Position numbers and translations under genes: made by a program
Assembly (NCBI GenBank): GCA_963665015.2
Contig: CAXXSY010000003.1
Coordinates: 744,001-808,000, forward strand
DNA length: 64,000 nt
Direction: 5' to 3'
From: G963662655 sp963665015
GTDB lineage: Bacteria; Cloacimonadota; Cloacimonadia; Cloacimonadales; JAIOQZ01
The notes under the pieces: generated by a model
Databases searched by the model: none
Seen by the model: the letters and a program-made list of their open reading frames with translations, nothing else
What the model was told of the DNA's origin: nothing
Part shown: positions 16,265 to 24,972 of the stretch, one piece after another
How positions within the stretch are numbered: the first letter of the stretch is position 1
Layout: every line of letters starts with the position of its first letter

Positions 16265-17752
16265 TTGAATAACGCACTGGTATTTCCTGGGCAGCGTATT
16301 CGCACGGGGCAGAGCAAGCGTCTATGGCTTTTTCAGGCGGCGCAGTTACTGGTTCCGTTTCTGCTTATCGGGTTGATCCATTACAACACGAATCAGATTG
16401 TTGACGCGATATTGAGCCTTTTCCTGTTCATCGCTTTTCTTAATTCGAAGCGCAACAGTTATTGGCTCGCCTTCTTTTTCCTGCTCGTCAATCCCTTTGG
16501 CGGCGTTTTTTCCGGTGAACATCCTCTCATCGTGCTTCCGGCCTGGGGTCGGGGGATTCTGTTCAGCGAGGCTTTCGCGGTCGTAGCTTTCCTGAAGGCT
16601 TTGGTAACGCCCAGCCGCCTCAGTTACAAACATTTCAGGATTCCCGGCTTGATTCTTCTGGTCAATATTCTGATGTCCATACCCACAACTCTGGTTTTTG
16701 GTGTGAGCGCTTATTCGTTTCTTTTGATCATGCGTAATTGCATTCACGTATTGTACTTGTTTGCTTTCCCCCGCTTGTTGAGTACGGATGAGGAGTGGGG
16801 TCAGTTCTTCAACTTTCTGTATATTATCGTCATAGCCATTTTCGTCAATGTCATGCTGGAGCAATTGCTTCATTTCAAGCTGGCATTCCTGATGGGAGCA
16901 TCGAGTGTCGGTTCGGGCTTTGGCGAAATCCTCTACGGCGGAGACGAAACGCTTCGGTTTTCCAACTCCGCGAACATCGCCCTGATCGCGCTTCTTTCCT
17001 CGCTGTGTTTTCTCGCCAGCGGGAATCGGAGATTCCCCCGAGTCTTTTTGATCGCCAACGTATTCATTGTCTATTTTCTCACGCTCATGTCCGCGACGCG
17101 GGGATGGATATTGAGTCTGTCGTTCATTCTTTTCTTTTCGGTGCTCTTCAATCTGCGCAAAATGGTTCGCTTTGGGACGGTTGTCTTTCTCGTCGTTCTT
17201 CTGATCGTCGCCAATATTCTGATACTCAACAGCCCCCGGTTTGCGTCGCAGTACGAAAACATGCTCTACCGCATGAGCACGCTCCAGCTTCTGGCAGAGG
17301 GCGATCTGACGGCCGGCGGTACGCTTCAGCGTCTGACCTTCCGTTTTGAATGGGTTCAGCAGGGAATTGCCCTTAATCCGATGTTTGGTGTTGGATTCTC
17401 GCAGGTCTTCATCAAGCACTTCGATCCTCACACTGGGAATCTGAATTTCATTCTACAGGGAGGTTATCTCGGGCTGGTCTGCTGGATTCTGGCTGGTCTG
17501 GCTTTTGCGATAATCCTCCTTCACAAGGCGGTTTCGCTACCTCCGGAGAACCCTTATCGATCGTATTTTCTCATTTGTTTTTTCTTCTTCATCGGGCTGG
17601 TCATCATTCACAGTTCATCTGTGATGCTGTTTTTCTATACGACCCGTACGGGTCACGCGTACAGCATTTACATGTTCCTGGCCTATTGTTTCTACACGAT
17701 GAATCAGGCGGACAAATACACCGCCGCGATGCTACAGAAAGTAGAAGAATAG
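16265..17752 (+). CDS. O-antigen ligase / polymerase-like membrane protein
   Basis: 495 residues starting at TTG, which GAGGAG precedes by 5 bases. About 10-12 hydrophobic segments and a long periplasmic loop after the middle (around residues 325-390, containing TAGGTLQRLTFRFEWVQQGI followed by GVGFSQVFIKH) match the Wzy_C/WaaL plan, in which loop arginines and a histidine act in glycan transfer. It would either polymerise repeat units or join polymer to lipid A-core on the periplasmic face. Sequence alone does not separate Wzy from WaaL. It closes the plus-strand operon, complementing the flippase on the opposite strand. Confidence 0.82.
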   Translation: MNNALVFPGQRIRTGQSKRLWLFQAAQLLVPFLLIGLIHYNTNQIVDAILSLFLFIAFLNSKRNSYWLAFFFLLVNPFGGVFSGEHPLIVLPAWGRGILFSEAFAVVAFLKALVTPSRLSYKHFRIPGLILLVNILMSIPTTLVFGVSAYSFLLIMRNCIHVLYLFAFPRLLSTDEEWGQFFNFLYIIVIAIFVNVMLEQLLHFKLAFLMGASSVGSGFGEILYGGDETLRFSNSANIALIALLSSLCFLASGNRRFPRVFLIANVFIVYFLTLMSATRGWILSLSFILFFSVLFNLRKMVRFGTVVFLVVLLIVANILILNSPRFASQYENMLYRMSTLQLLAEGDLTAGGTLQRLTFRFEWVQQGIALNPMFGVGFSQVFIKHFDPHTGNLNFILQGGYLGLVCWILAGLAFAIILLHKAVSLPPENPYRSYFLICFFFFIGLVIIHSSSVMLFFYTTRTGHAYSIYMFLAYCFYTMNQADKYTAAMLQKVEE

Positions 17753-17867
17753 GAAGACTGCGCTTCACTCGCCATCCTGCTTCGGACAAATCCCACTTTT
17801 TTCATTGACGAACCTACTCGCGATTTTCAGCATTTAGTTTAACGCTTACATCAAGCAAAGGACGAAT

Positions 17868-20297
17868 ATGAAAGCCCTCACGACCCTCGCACTATTCCTT
17901 CTGACACTATCGCTCTGCGCGACCATCCTGACGTCATCCGAGCGCTCCATGATGCGCCAGATGCTGATCGAAAACGACCTCGACAGTCTCTCCACCGACT
18001 TTCTCAAAGACTGGGGTCTCGACACACACTTCAAGATTCCCGTGGTCGTCGATATCCTCAACCAGCCATTCCTGTTCCCGGAGTACGTCGCCGGTATCGA
18101 CACGCTGATCCGCGGGAAATCGACCGCCGAGATGCTGCTGAGCTTTTCACGCGATATCTTTTCCACGGATTGCCGGATGGACGACTTTTCCTCCGATCCT
18201 AAGACCAATGATCCCATCGACTATGCCATCCAGAGCTGGGAGACCATCTCGCGCGACTATCAGCAGGCGTGGAGCGGACTTAGCAAGGACGAACGCAAGC
18301 AGCTCGAAGCCATTGCGCTCAGTCTGTGGGAGGAGCACGAAGACTCGCTCGACTACCAGAAGGCGTTCGAGAAGCGCGGTCTGGTCGAGGGCGACCTCAT
18401 CGATTCCGACAGCCTCATCGCGCTGATCGAGAAGGTCGATTTCGTGTCGCTGTCAAGGGCGGCAATCGCGTTCGAGAAGGATTTCTGCTTCCTGAAAGAA
18501 CGGGTGAAGGACCGTGAGCTCAGGCCGCGCACGAAGAAAACCGCATGGGGAACGATGTGCATCGGCGGCAGCGGAGACGACACCTACGAGGGTCGTTACG
18601 CGCTCATCATCGAGACCGGCGGCAACGACACCTACCGCGCCGATCTCTACGCCGACCCGAAACAGCCTTTCTGCTGGGTCATCGACCTCGCGGGTAACGA
18701 CTATTACGAGAATCGCGGCGTAGGCGGACTGTTCAGCGCCGTGATGGGGCTGTGCCGAATGTACGACGCGCAGGGCGACGACACCTATCGCGCCGGAGAT
18801 ATGTCCTTCTGCGCAAGCTTCGGTTGTGGCGTCTATGAGGACGAAGCCGGATTCGATATCTACGACTGCGGTCTGCACGCCATCGGCGCAGGGAGTTATG
18901 GGCTGTGTCTTCAAATCGATGCGGATGGCGACGATCGCTACAGCGTTACGCAGTACGGCGAGGGATTCGCCGGACCGCTGGCGGCGGGGATTCTGATCGA
19001 CCGTAACGGCGACGACCTCTACTACGCCGGAGGGAAGTACCTGCACGCGCCCTTGGCTCCGTTCGACTACCGGAGTCTCTCGCAGGGATTCGGTTTCGGT
19101 ATGCGACCCGACATCGCCGGCGGCATCGGCATCATCCACGACGACCACGGCAACGACGTCTATCAGGGTGGCGTCTATGCGCAGGCGGTCGCATACTGGT
19201 ACGCACTGGGAATCGTTATCGACAACGAGGGCAACGACTACTACGATGCGGTCTATTACCCGCAGGGGAGCGGTATCCACCTTGCGGCGGGATTCCTCTT
19301 CGACGGTGCGGGGGAGGACCACTACTATTCCAAGCACGGGCCCGGTCAGGGCGCCGGTCACGACTACGGCGTGGGCTTCATGATCGATCGTGGGGGTAAC
19401 GACTATTACGGTATCGAGGGCGGAAATGGACTGGGTCTGACCAACTCCGTCGGCGTCTTCATGGACGTCTGGGGTGATGACGAATACGCGCGCGATCGGT
19501 CGAGCAACTACGGCTACGCCAATTCATCGCGTGGCTGCGGCGGCATCGGCATTTTTCTCGACACCGGTGGCAAGGATATGTATGGGATCGAAGAAGCCGC
19601 CAACGACAGCACGTGGGTCAATGGCACATGGGGACTTGGCAGGGATGTCGCGCTGATCCAGCCGCCGACGCCCATCGAAGAAGAGGCCGAGGAACAGGCG
19701 GCGCTGGTCGATTCGACAGCGAGCATCGAGGAAATCTTCAATGCGGCGTCCGAATGGGGCGTGGGAAGCGCGAAGATGCGGGTCGAGAAGGCGGGTGAAA
19801 TCTTACTTGACCGGGAGGAGGAAGCCGCCGAATTCATCTTCAATCACCGCCTGAACACCAAGAGCGGATTGGTTTATCGCGCCATCTCGAAATTCGCCGA
19901 CAAGTCCGATGCGTTGAAGCCCTATTTCTCGCGTGGACTGCACAGCCCGGACAGTTTGGTCGCCAAGACCATGATCAGTCTCATCAGCGAGAGTGGCGAC
20001 AGCGTGTGGGTCGATTCGCTGTACGTACTGCTGCAAGAGAAGAAGTACGTTCCGCGGGTGTTGGGATCGCTGGGCGGTCTGAAATGCGAACGCAGCATCG
20101 AGATTTTGTGTGAATATTGCGGTCACGAGTCCGAGATGTTCCGGGTAATCGCGGCGAAGGGATTGCGCGGAATCAATTCCGTAAAGACCAGACAGATGTT
20201 ACGCGATATGCGGGACGATTCGTCGTTTCTGGTGCGGTCGCTGGTGCGGTTGTCGCCAGCGTGGAAGCGCGTTGACGGCAAGCCGAGATGGGAGTAG
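17868..20297 (+). CDS. secreted GGND-repeat protein with C-terminal HEAT-like region
   Basis: 809 residues with a signal peptide (KALTTLALFLLTLSLCA). Residues about 30-220 form an alpha-helical N-terminal part without a recognised domain. From about 231 to 590 come roughly 12 imperfect repeats of 25-35 residues, each with a core of hydrophobic-hydrophobic-D-x-x-G-N/D-D-x-Y, for example IETGGNDTYRA, IDLAGNDYYEN, IDNEGNDYYDA and IDRGGNDYYGI, separated by glycine-rich stretches. The Asp/Asn/Gly turns look able to bind calcium and the spacing suggests a beta-solenoid. Residues about 640-809 are helical HEAT-like repeats. It is not a classic RTX nonapeptide array. Function unknown; placed between the glycan and MCE operons. 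Confidence 0.75.
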   Translation: MKALTTLALFLLTLSLCATILTSSERSMMRQMLIENDLDSLSTDFLKDWGLDTHFKIPVVVDILNQPFLFPEYVAGIDTLIRGKSTAEMLLSFSRDIFSTDCRMDDFSSDPKTNDPIDYAIQSWETISRDYQQAWSGLSKDERKQLEAIALSLWEEHEDSLDYQKAFEKRGLVEGDLIDSDSLIALIEKVDFVSLSRAAIAFEKDFCFLKERVKDRELRPRTKKTAWGTMCIGGSGDDTYEGRYALIIETGGNDTYRADLYADPKQPFCWVIDLAGNDYYENRGVGGLFSAVMGLCRMYDAQGDDTYRAGDMSFCASFGCGVYEDEAGFDIYDCGLHAIGAGSYGLCLQIDADGDDRYSVTQYGEGFAGPLAAGILIDRNGDDLYYAGGKYLHAPLAPFDYRSLSQGFGFGMRPDIAGGIGIIHDDHGNDVYQGGVYAQAVAYWYALGIVIDNEGNDYYDAVYYPQGSGIHLAAGFLFDGAGEDHYYSKHGPGQGAGHDYGVGFMIDRGGNDYYGIEGGNGLGLTNSVGVFMDVWGDDEYARDRSSNYGYANSSRGCGGIGIFLDTGGKDMYGIEEAANDSTWVNGTWGLGRDVALIQPPTPIEEEAEEQAALVDSTASIEEIFNAASEWGVGSAKMRVEKAGEILLDREEEAAEFIFNHRLNTKSGLVYRAISKFADKSDALKPYFSRGLHSPDSLVAKTMISLISESGDSVWVDSLYVLLQEKKYVPRVLGSLGGLKCERSIEILCEYCGHESEMFRVIAAKGLRGINSVKTRQMLRDMRDDSSFLVRSLVRLSPAWKRVDGKPRWE

Positions 20298-20706
20298 GGA
20301 ACCCTCATCCTGTCCTTCTCCCGCAAGCGGGCGAAGGGACGGCTTATAACCGATGTTTGAATATTACGAAGCGTATCCGGTTACTTAGGGCGCAGACCTC
20401 CGTGTCTGTCCGTATCTCCGTGGTACGCAGGCACCCTTGCCTGCCGGTTGCTTTCTCTTTATAATCGTCATCGAACAAAATTATTCAGGAGAATGCCAAG
20501 CTGGAGCTTGGCGGACCAGAGGAAAGGGTAAGACAGAGGGTAATCCCTACACAAATCCGACGATTTCCGTAGGGCGCAGACCCTTGTGTATGGTCGTCCA
20601 ATTTCGATGAGATATTCGCGGAAACGCATTTCGAGGTTGACAAGAGTGAATCCGTTCTTGTATCTCTGTCTGAAGACCCGCCACAGGCGCGTTCAGGAGT
20701 TTGCAG
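20298..20706. other. 409-bp intergenic region with several short repeats
   Basis: It holds a family C palindrome (20314-20337), a palindrome GCCAAGCTggAGCTTGGC near 20496-20513, and two imperfect copies of TAGGGCGCAGACC followed by a GTGT(C/A)TG word (about 20387 and 20571). These look like dispersed-repeat fragments. No gene with a plausible start and ribosome-binding site is seen. The promoter of the MCE operon should lie here but no clear -35/-10 pair was found. Confidence 0.5.
20314..20337. repeat. intergenic palindromic repeat, family C
   Basis: Near-perfect stem CCTTCtCCCGC / GCGGGcGAAGG with AA loop, starting 16 bases after the stop of the GGND-repeat gene; could act as a transcript 3' end stabiliser. 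Confidence 0.7.
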
Positions 20707-21603
20707 ATGGTAAGTAAAGCGCAAAAAGTACGTTTGGGTGTGTTCCTGGTAATCAGTTTTTCGCTTATGCTTCTGCTGGTCGTACTCATTGCAGGAGAGA
20801 AGCTTCTTCAGAAAAAAGACACCTACACGATCGCCTACAAGAATGTGTCGGTCAATGGATTGCAGATCGGTGCGATGGTCAAGTACCGGGGCTACATGGT
20901 CGGCTCGGTCACCGAGATGAGGATCGATCCTGAGGATGTCGGGACCATCGAGGTGATTGTCGAGGTGGAATTGGGTACGCCGATCAAGGATGACATGGTC
21001 GCCAACCTCGTTCCGCAGGGCATTACCGGATTGAAGCTGATCGAGCTCGCGGGTGGCAGCAATGCGGCGCAGATGCTGGAGCCCGGGGGGCGAATTCGTG
21101 CAGGTACGTCGCTTCTCGGTGATATCACCGGCGGAATTGAGTCCGTCACGGAGAAGCTGGAGCAAGTGTTGATACACGTCGCCGATATCACCAACGAAGA
21201 GAATCAGCAGCGCATCGCCAACATTCTTGCCAACCTCGACCTCCTGGTTGCCGACAATCGCCAGCATATAAACCGGATCATGAACAACGTCAGCTACACC
21301 ACGTCCAACCTTAACGAGCTGGTCGTCTCCATGAACGACGCCATGAACCGGCTGAACGATTTGCTCTACTCCGAGGAAGCCGATCGCGTTCTCGCCAACG
21401 TCGTACTCATTACCGACAACCTTTCGAAGACCACCGAGATGGCGAGCAGCATCACTATAAACTTGAACAACATCATGCTGAAAGTCCGCGACGATGTGAT
21501 CACCATGATCGAGACCATGAAGGAAACGGTCGATTACCTGAACGAATTCTCGCGTCAGATCGACGAAGAACCGTCTCTGCTGCTACGAACAAAGCGTAAA
21601 TAG
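20707..21603 (+). CDS. mlaD: MCE-domain protein (MlaD-like lipid transport substrate-binding subunit)
   Basis: 298 residues from the ATG of MVSKAQKVRLGVF, preceded by CAGGAG at 7 bases. One N-terminal membrane anchor (about residues 10-30, LGVFLVISFSLMLLLVVLIA), then a single MCE domain (about 38-115: YKNVSVNGLQIGAMVKYRGY and LVPQGITGLKLIEL), then a long helical tail rich in coiled-coil-like heptads (NRIMNNVSYTTSNLNELV). MCE proteins form hexameric periplasmic rings that carry lipids between membranes with an MlaE/MlaF ABC unit. It starts a four-gene unit with the auxiliary lipoprotein, permease and ATPase. The symbol denotes the family, not proven orthology to E. coli MlaD. Confidence 0.9.
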   Translation: MVSKAQKVRLGVFLVISFSLMLLLVVLIAGEKLLQKKDTYTIAYKNVSVNGLQIGAMVKYRGYMVGSVTEMRIDPEDVGTIEVIVEVELGTPIKDDMVANLVPQGITGLKLIELAGGSNAAQMLEPGGRIRAGTSLLGDITGGIESVTEKLEQVLIHVADITNEENQQRIANILANLDLLVADNRQHINRIMNNVSYTTSNLNELVVSMNDAMNRLNDLLYSEEADRVLANVVLITDNLSKTTEMASSITINLNNIMLKVRDDVITMIETMKETVDYLNEFSRQIDEEPSLLLRTKRK

Positions 21604-21612
21604 AGGAAGCCC

Positions 21613-23751
21613 ATGAAGCGTTTTATCTGGATATTGCCGGTTACCGTGCTGATCTTTCTCATCGGGTGCACTGTCGAGGAGATCGCACCGCGCAACTACT
21701 ATGTCATGGAATACTACCCGCATACCGAAGTCGATTCGCTCAAGAGGGTGAAGCCACTGCCCTACAAGGTGCTGATATCCGACGCGCAGATCGCCCGTAC
21801 CTACACGCGGCGCCAGATCGTGCTGCGGCACTTCGGTCCCAAGCTGACCTATTCCGACTACGACAATTGGGGCGGCAAGCTGTCCGAGATGGTTTCCGAT
21901 CTGGTTACCCAGCGCTTCAGACGATACAATATTTTTTCCAAGGTTCACAAGGAATACTACAGTGAAATCCCCGATTTCGAGATCGACATCGTTATCAACA
22001 ACATCGAACTCTACACCTCTGAGGTGAACACCAACCGCGCCGCCCGGCTCAACATCGATTTCCGGCTCAAAAGGGTGAACGAGCAAACAACGCTCCTTCT
22101 GCATAGCGTGAATCGCGTCGTCTTCATGGTGGATGACGAGATCGAAACCTTCGTGCAGAAGACCAACGAGATGCTGCTGGAGGAGACCGATCACTTCATC
22201 CTGAAAATCGACAGATTCTTCGACGAAGGAATCCTGCCGGACGATATGCTGGCATCCGGGAAGGCGGGAAGGGACAGCCTGCTTCAGAGCGTGGAGCGGG
22301 AAGAACAGGTCCCCAGTGGTATGGGACTACTGCTGCTTCCGGCGATCAGCGAATCCGACGAGGAACCGCACTTCACCGTAACCGATAAATACGGCATGGA
22401 AACGACAGGCAGGATGGGTGATCCGCTGCCCTTGTGGAAAGGGAAATACAAGCTTCGTATGGGATCGGGCGACTATGATCAGATGATGAAGAAAGAGGAC
22501 GTGGAAATCGTGCCGCGCTTCAAGACGCTTATCAATCCGGAGTGGGGCGCGCTCAAGGTCAAGATCGTCGATGAAAATCGTAACTACGTCAAAGTCCGCT
22601 ACGAGATATTCGATCAATCAAGCGGCGAGAGCTTCGGATCGGACTTTCCCGCCGAAGAGGACATCGGTGAGAAGGATCGCATCTGGCTGCTCCAGGCGGG
22701 GCTCTACAAGGTGACCATCAACAACGAGCCGTTCAACACCTATCAGAATTTCACGACCGTGTTCCTTGAAGAAGGTTCGTACCAGATTCTGACCATCGTG
22801 GTGAGTACCGACGAAGACGGCGTTCCGCAGAACCTCATCGGTGCCGGCGTTCTCGACGAAACCGATGTGCTCGAGGAAGAGGATTATTTCCATATCTACA
22901 GCGCCATCCACGCGAACGGAAATATCTCCAGCGACAACTCGAACGACAAGAATAATTCCACGACCGTCATCAACGCCAGCACGCAGCTCGACAACCGGAT
23001 CGTTTACGACCGGTATCCGTACCATCTTACGAGCAACCTGCTGGTCGAAGCCGGTTTGAGCAAGGACGAAGAAACGGATATTCGCGCTTCCGACGACAGT
23101 TTCAGTCTGCGAAACACACTCGTGTATTACCTGGTCAAGTCGTTCGGACTCTATGTGCGCGGGGATGCAACAACCCACTTCTTCCCGGAAAAAGTCTATT
23201 CCTCGGACGAACGAAACTACATCATGATCGATGAGGAGGGTGTCCGGGACACGCTCATGTACGAAGACGAATTGCAAGTCAAGGAGTCGTGGCAACCCGC
23301 CGAGTTCAAGGAGGGGTTCGGGATCAACTGGCGCATTCTGGACCGACAGCGCAGCAGCCTGAGCACCCGTCTCGGTCTGGGATTCCGGCAGATGTACGCG
23401 GACAACGTCTATAGCTACGATCAGACGGAAACGGTTGAAGTGAACGACTCGACCGAGGTGAGTTATTACCTTTACAACGAGGTGGGCAATTCAACGCAGG
23501 AGGGGGTCGAGTTCTCCGTTGTCGCCAGTTTCGAGCTGCCGTTCAACATGTCCTACGACTCGAATCTGGACATCCTCTTCCCGTTCGACCAGGACAATCC
23601 CAGCTATGAATGGGAGAACATCCTCAATCTGCGCCTGTTCAAGCAGGTGTCGCTGGACTACAAATTCACGCTGACCTACAACGAGGATGTCGCCGATTAC
23701 AACATCCTGAATCACCAGTTCTATCTGCGCGTAACCTACATTATAAACTGA
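21613..23751 (+). CDS. ABC-transport auxiliary lipoprotein fused to a putative outer-membrane beta-barrel
   Basis: 712 residues; the signal ends in the lipobox LIGC (Cys19). Residues about 20-210 resemble the ABC-transport auxiliary domain (PqiC/LetC type): PYKVLISDAQIARTYTRRQI, DLVTQRFRR, IDIVINNIELYTSE and a final VNRVVFMVDDEIETFVQ. A middle segment of short beta-rich modules follows (to about 420). From about 430 to 712 the pattern is alternating polar/hydrophobic strands with Asn/Asp-rich loops (LSTRLGLGFRQMYADNVYSY, YEWENILNLRLFKQVSLDYK) ending QFYLRVTYIIN, as in 10-12-strand outer-membrane barrels of the DUF481/DUF3078 kind. It may provide the outer-membrane port for the adjacent MCE system. 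The fusion is visible; the function is inferred. Confidence 0.72.
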   Translation: MKRFIWILPVTVLIFLIGCTVEEIAPRNYYVMEYYPHTEVDSLKRVKPLPYKVLISDAQIARTYTRRQIVLRHFGPKLTYSDYDNWGGKLSEMVSDLVTQRFRRYNIFSKVHKEYYSEIPDFEIDIVINNIELYTSEVNTNRAARLNIDFRLKRVNEQTTLLLHSVNRVVFMVDDEIETFVQKTNEMLLEETDHFILKIDRFFDEGILPDDMLASGKAGRDSLLQSVEREEQVPSGMGLLLLPAISESDEEPHFTVTDKYGMETTGRMGDPLPLWKGKYKLRMGSGDYDQMMKKEDVEIVPRFKTLINPEWGALKVKIVDENRNYVKVRYEIFDQSSGESFGSDFPAEEDIGEKDRIWLLQAGLYKVTINNEPFNTYQNFTTVFLEEGSYQILTIVVSTDEDGVPQNLIGAGVLDETDVLEEEDYFHIYSAIHANGNISSDNSNDKNNSTTVINASTQLDNRIVYDRYPYHLTSNLLVEAGLSKDEETDIRASDDSFSLRNTLVYYLVKSFGLYVRGDATTHFFPEKVYSSDERNYIMIDEEGVRDTLMYEDELQVKESWQPAEFKEGFGINWRILDRQRSSLSTRLGLGFRQMYADNVYSYDQTETVEVNDSTEVSYYLYNEVGNSTQEGVEFSVVASFELPFNMSYDSNLDILFPFDQDNPSYEWENILNLRLFKQVSLDYKFTLTYNEDVADYNILNHQFYLRVTYIIN

Positions 23752-23756
23752 CGAAC

Positions 23757-24839
23757 ATGGGAAACGACGGAAGACTGCAACGTGACAAAGCCCGGCTGAT
23801 GCTGGAGGGTAGCCTCGACAAAAACGCGGTTCCGGGCATCTATACGCAGTTTTCCTCCATGAAGGACGTTTCCGCCATCGAGGATATCGACCTTTCCGGT
23901 GTTGTCATGATCGACAGTGCCGGTGTCGCGCTGCTGGACGAGATGCAGAAACGCATCGGGCAACCTCAGATTTCCGGCATATCGCCGACCGTGCAGCGCT
24001 CGATCGATACCTTTACATCCCTCGCGCTGGAACCACCCGAGGTCGTCAGACCGCCCGGATACTTCGAGATGGTCGGCGAGAAGGCGTTCAACTGGCGTGA
24101 CTCGCTCGTCTATTCGCTCTACCTGACCGCCGACACGCTCTACTGGGCCTTCGTCGGCATCTTCAACCGCAAGGGTCAGCGCAAGGGATCGTTCATCCAG
24201 CAGAGCCTTCTGATCGGCGTCGATGCGCTCCCGATCGTGGGACTGCTTTCCTTCATTCTCGGGCTGATCCTGGCGCTTCAATCGGCCGCGCAGCTCCGAA
24301 TGTTCGGCGCCAACATCTTCGTGGCCAACCTCGTCGCCATCTCCATGGTGCGCGAGATGGGTCCCATGATGACGGCTATCATCATCGCGGGTCGCAGCGG
24401 CTCCGCCATCGCGTCCGAGATCGCCACCATGAACGTCACCGAGGAGCTCGACGCGCTCAAGATGATGGCGATCAATCCCATCCGCTATATCGTGGTGCCG
24501 AAATTCCACGCCATGACAGTCTGCATGCCGCTGCTGGTAACGCTCTCGATCTTCCTGGGCGTGTTCGGTGGTGCGCTGGTGGCGATGTTCTATCTCGATC
24601 TGACCATCAACGCCTACATCGAGCAGGGGATTAACGCGCTGATATTCAAGGACATCTTTCTCAGCCTGATCAAGAGCACTTTCTTCTCATGGGTGATCGT
24701 GATCATCGGAAGCTTCTACGGTTTCCGCGTGCAGGGTGGTGCTGAGGGCGTCGGAAAAGCGACCACCGCGTCCGTGGTGGCGTCCATCTTCGCAGTAATC
24801 GTGCTGGATGTGATATTCAGCTTGATATATTTGATATAG
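23757..24839 (+). CDS. mlaE: MlaE-family ABC permease with N-terminal STAS (MlaB-like) domain
   Basis: 360 residues from MGNDGRLQRD; this ATG follows the previous stop by 5 bases, and the longer frame lies in the preceding gene. Residues about 5-95 are a STAS-like domain (IEDIDLSGVVMIDSAGVALL, with the DSAG turn), and residues about 125-360 are the MlaE permease (LIGVDALPIVGLLSFILGLI, VREMGPMMTAIIIAGRSGSA, ELDALKMMAINPIRYIVVPK). Fusing MlaB-like STAS to MlaE is known in several phyla. It forms the inner-membrane part of the MCE lipid transporter with the MlaF ATPase downstream, from which it is separated by an inserted inverted-repeat element. Confidence 0.94.
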   Translation: MGNDGRLQRDKARLMLEGSLDKNAVPGIYTQFSSMKDVSAIEDIDLSGVVMIDSAGVALLDEMQKRIGQPQISGISPTVQRSIDTFTSLALEPPEVVRPPGYFEMVGEKAFNWRDSLVYSLYLTADTLYWAFVGIFNRKGQRKGSFIQQSLLIGVDALPIVGLLSFILGLILALQSAAQLRMFGANIFVANLVAISMVREMGPMMTAIIIAGRSGSAIASEIATMNVTEELDALKMMAINPIRYIVVPKFHAMTVCMPLLVTLSIFLGVFGGALVAMFYLDLTINAYIEQGINALIFKDIFLSLIKSTFFSWVIVIIGSFYGFRVQGGAEGVGKATTASVVASIFAVIVLDVIFSLIYLI

Positions 24840-24843
24840 AAAG

Positions 24844-24968
24844 ACCCTCACCCCAGCCCTCTCCCCGCAAGCAGGAGAGGGGGCAGGGAACGAGGGATAT
24901 GATAGTGAAATCCTTATATCTCCCTCGCCTCCCGATGCATCGGGACGGGAGAGGATTGGGGTGAGGGT
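24844..24968. repeat. 125-bp element with 22-bp terminal inverted repeats inside the MCE operon (family C, long form)
   Basis: The ends at 24844-24865 and 24947-24968 are inverted repeats matching at about 20 of 22 positions (ACCCTCACCCCA outermost). A hairpin CTCCCCGCaaGCAGGAG lies near the left end and CCCGATGCATCGGG near the right. It falls between mlaE and mlaF, and its right arm supplies GAGGG at 24963-24967, 5 bases before the mlaF ATG. No flanking duplication was recognised. Confidence 0.8.
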
Positions 24969-24972
24969 AACC

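Noticed and set aside
18563..19560. RTX toxin (GGxGxDxUx nonapeptide) array
   Set aside because: Spacing is 25-35 residues rather than 9, and there is no type I secretion gene set beside it.
20701..20706. TTG at 20701 as start of the MCE gene
   Set aside because: The ATG two codons later has the better Shine-Dalgarno spacing.
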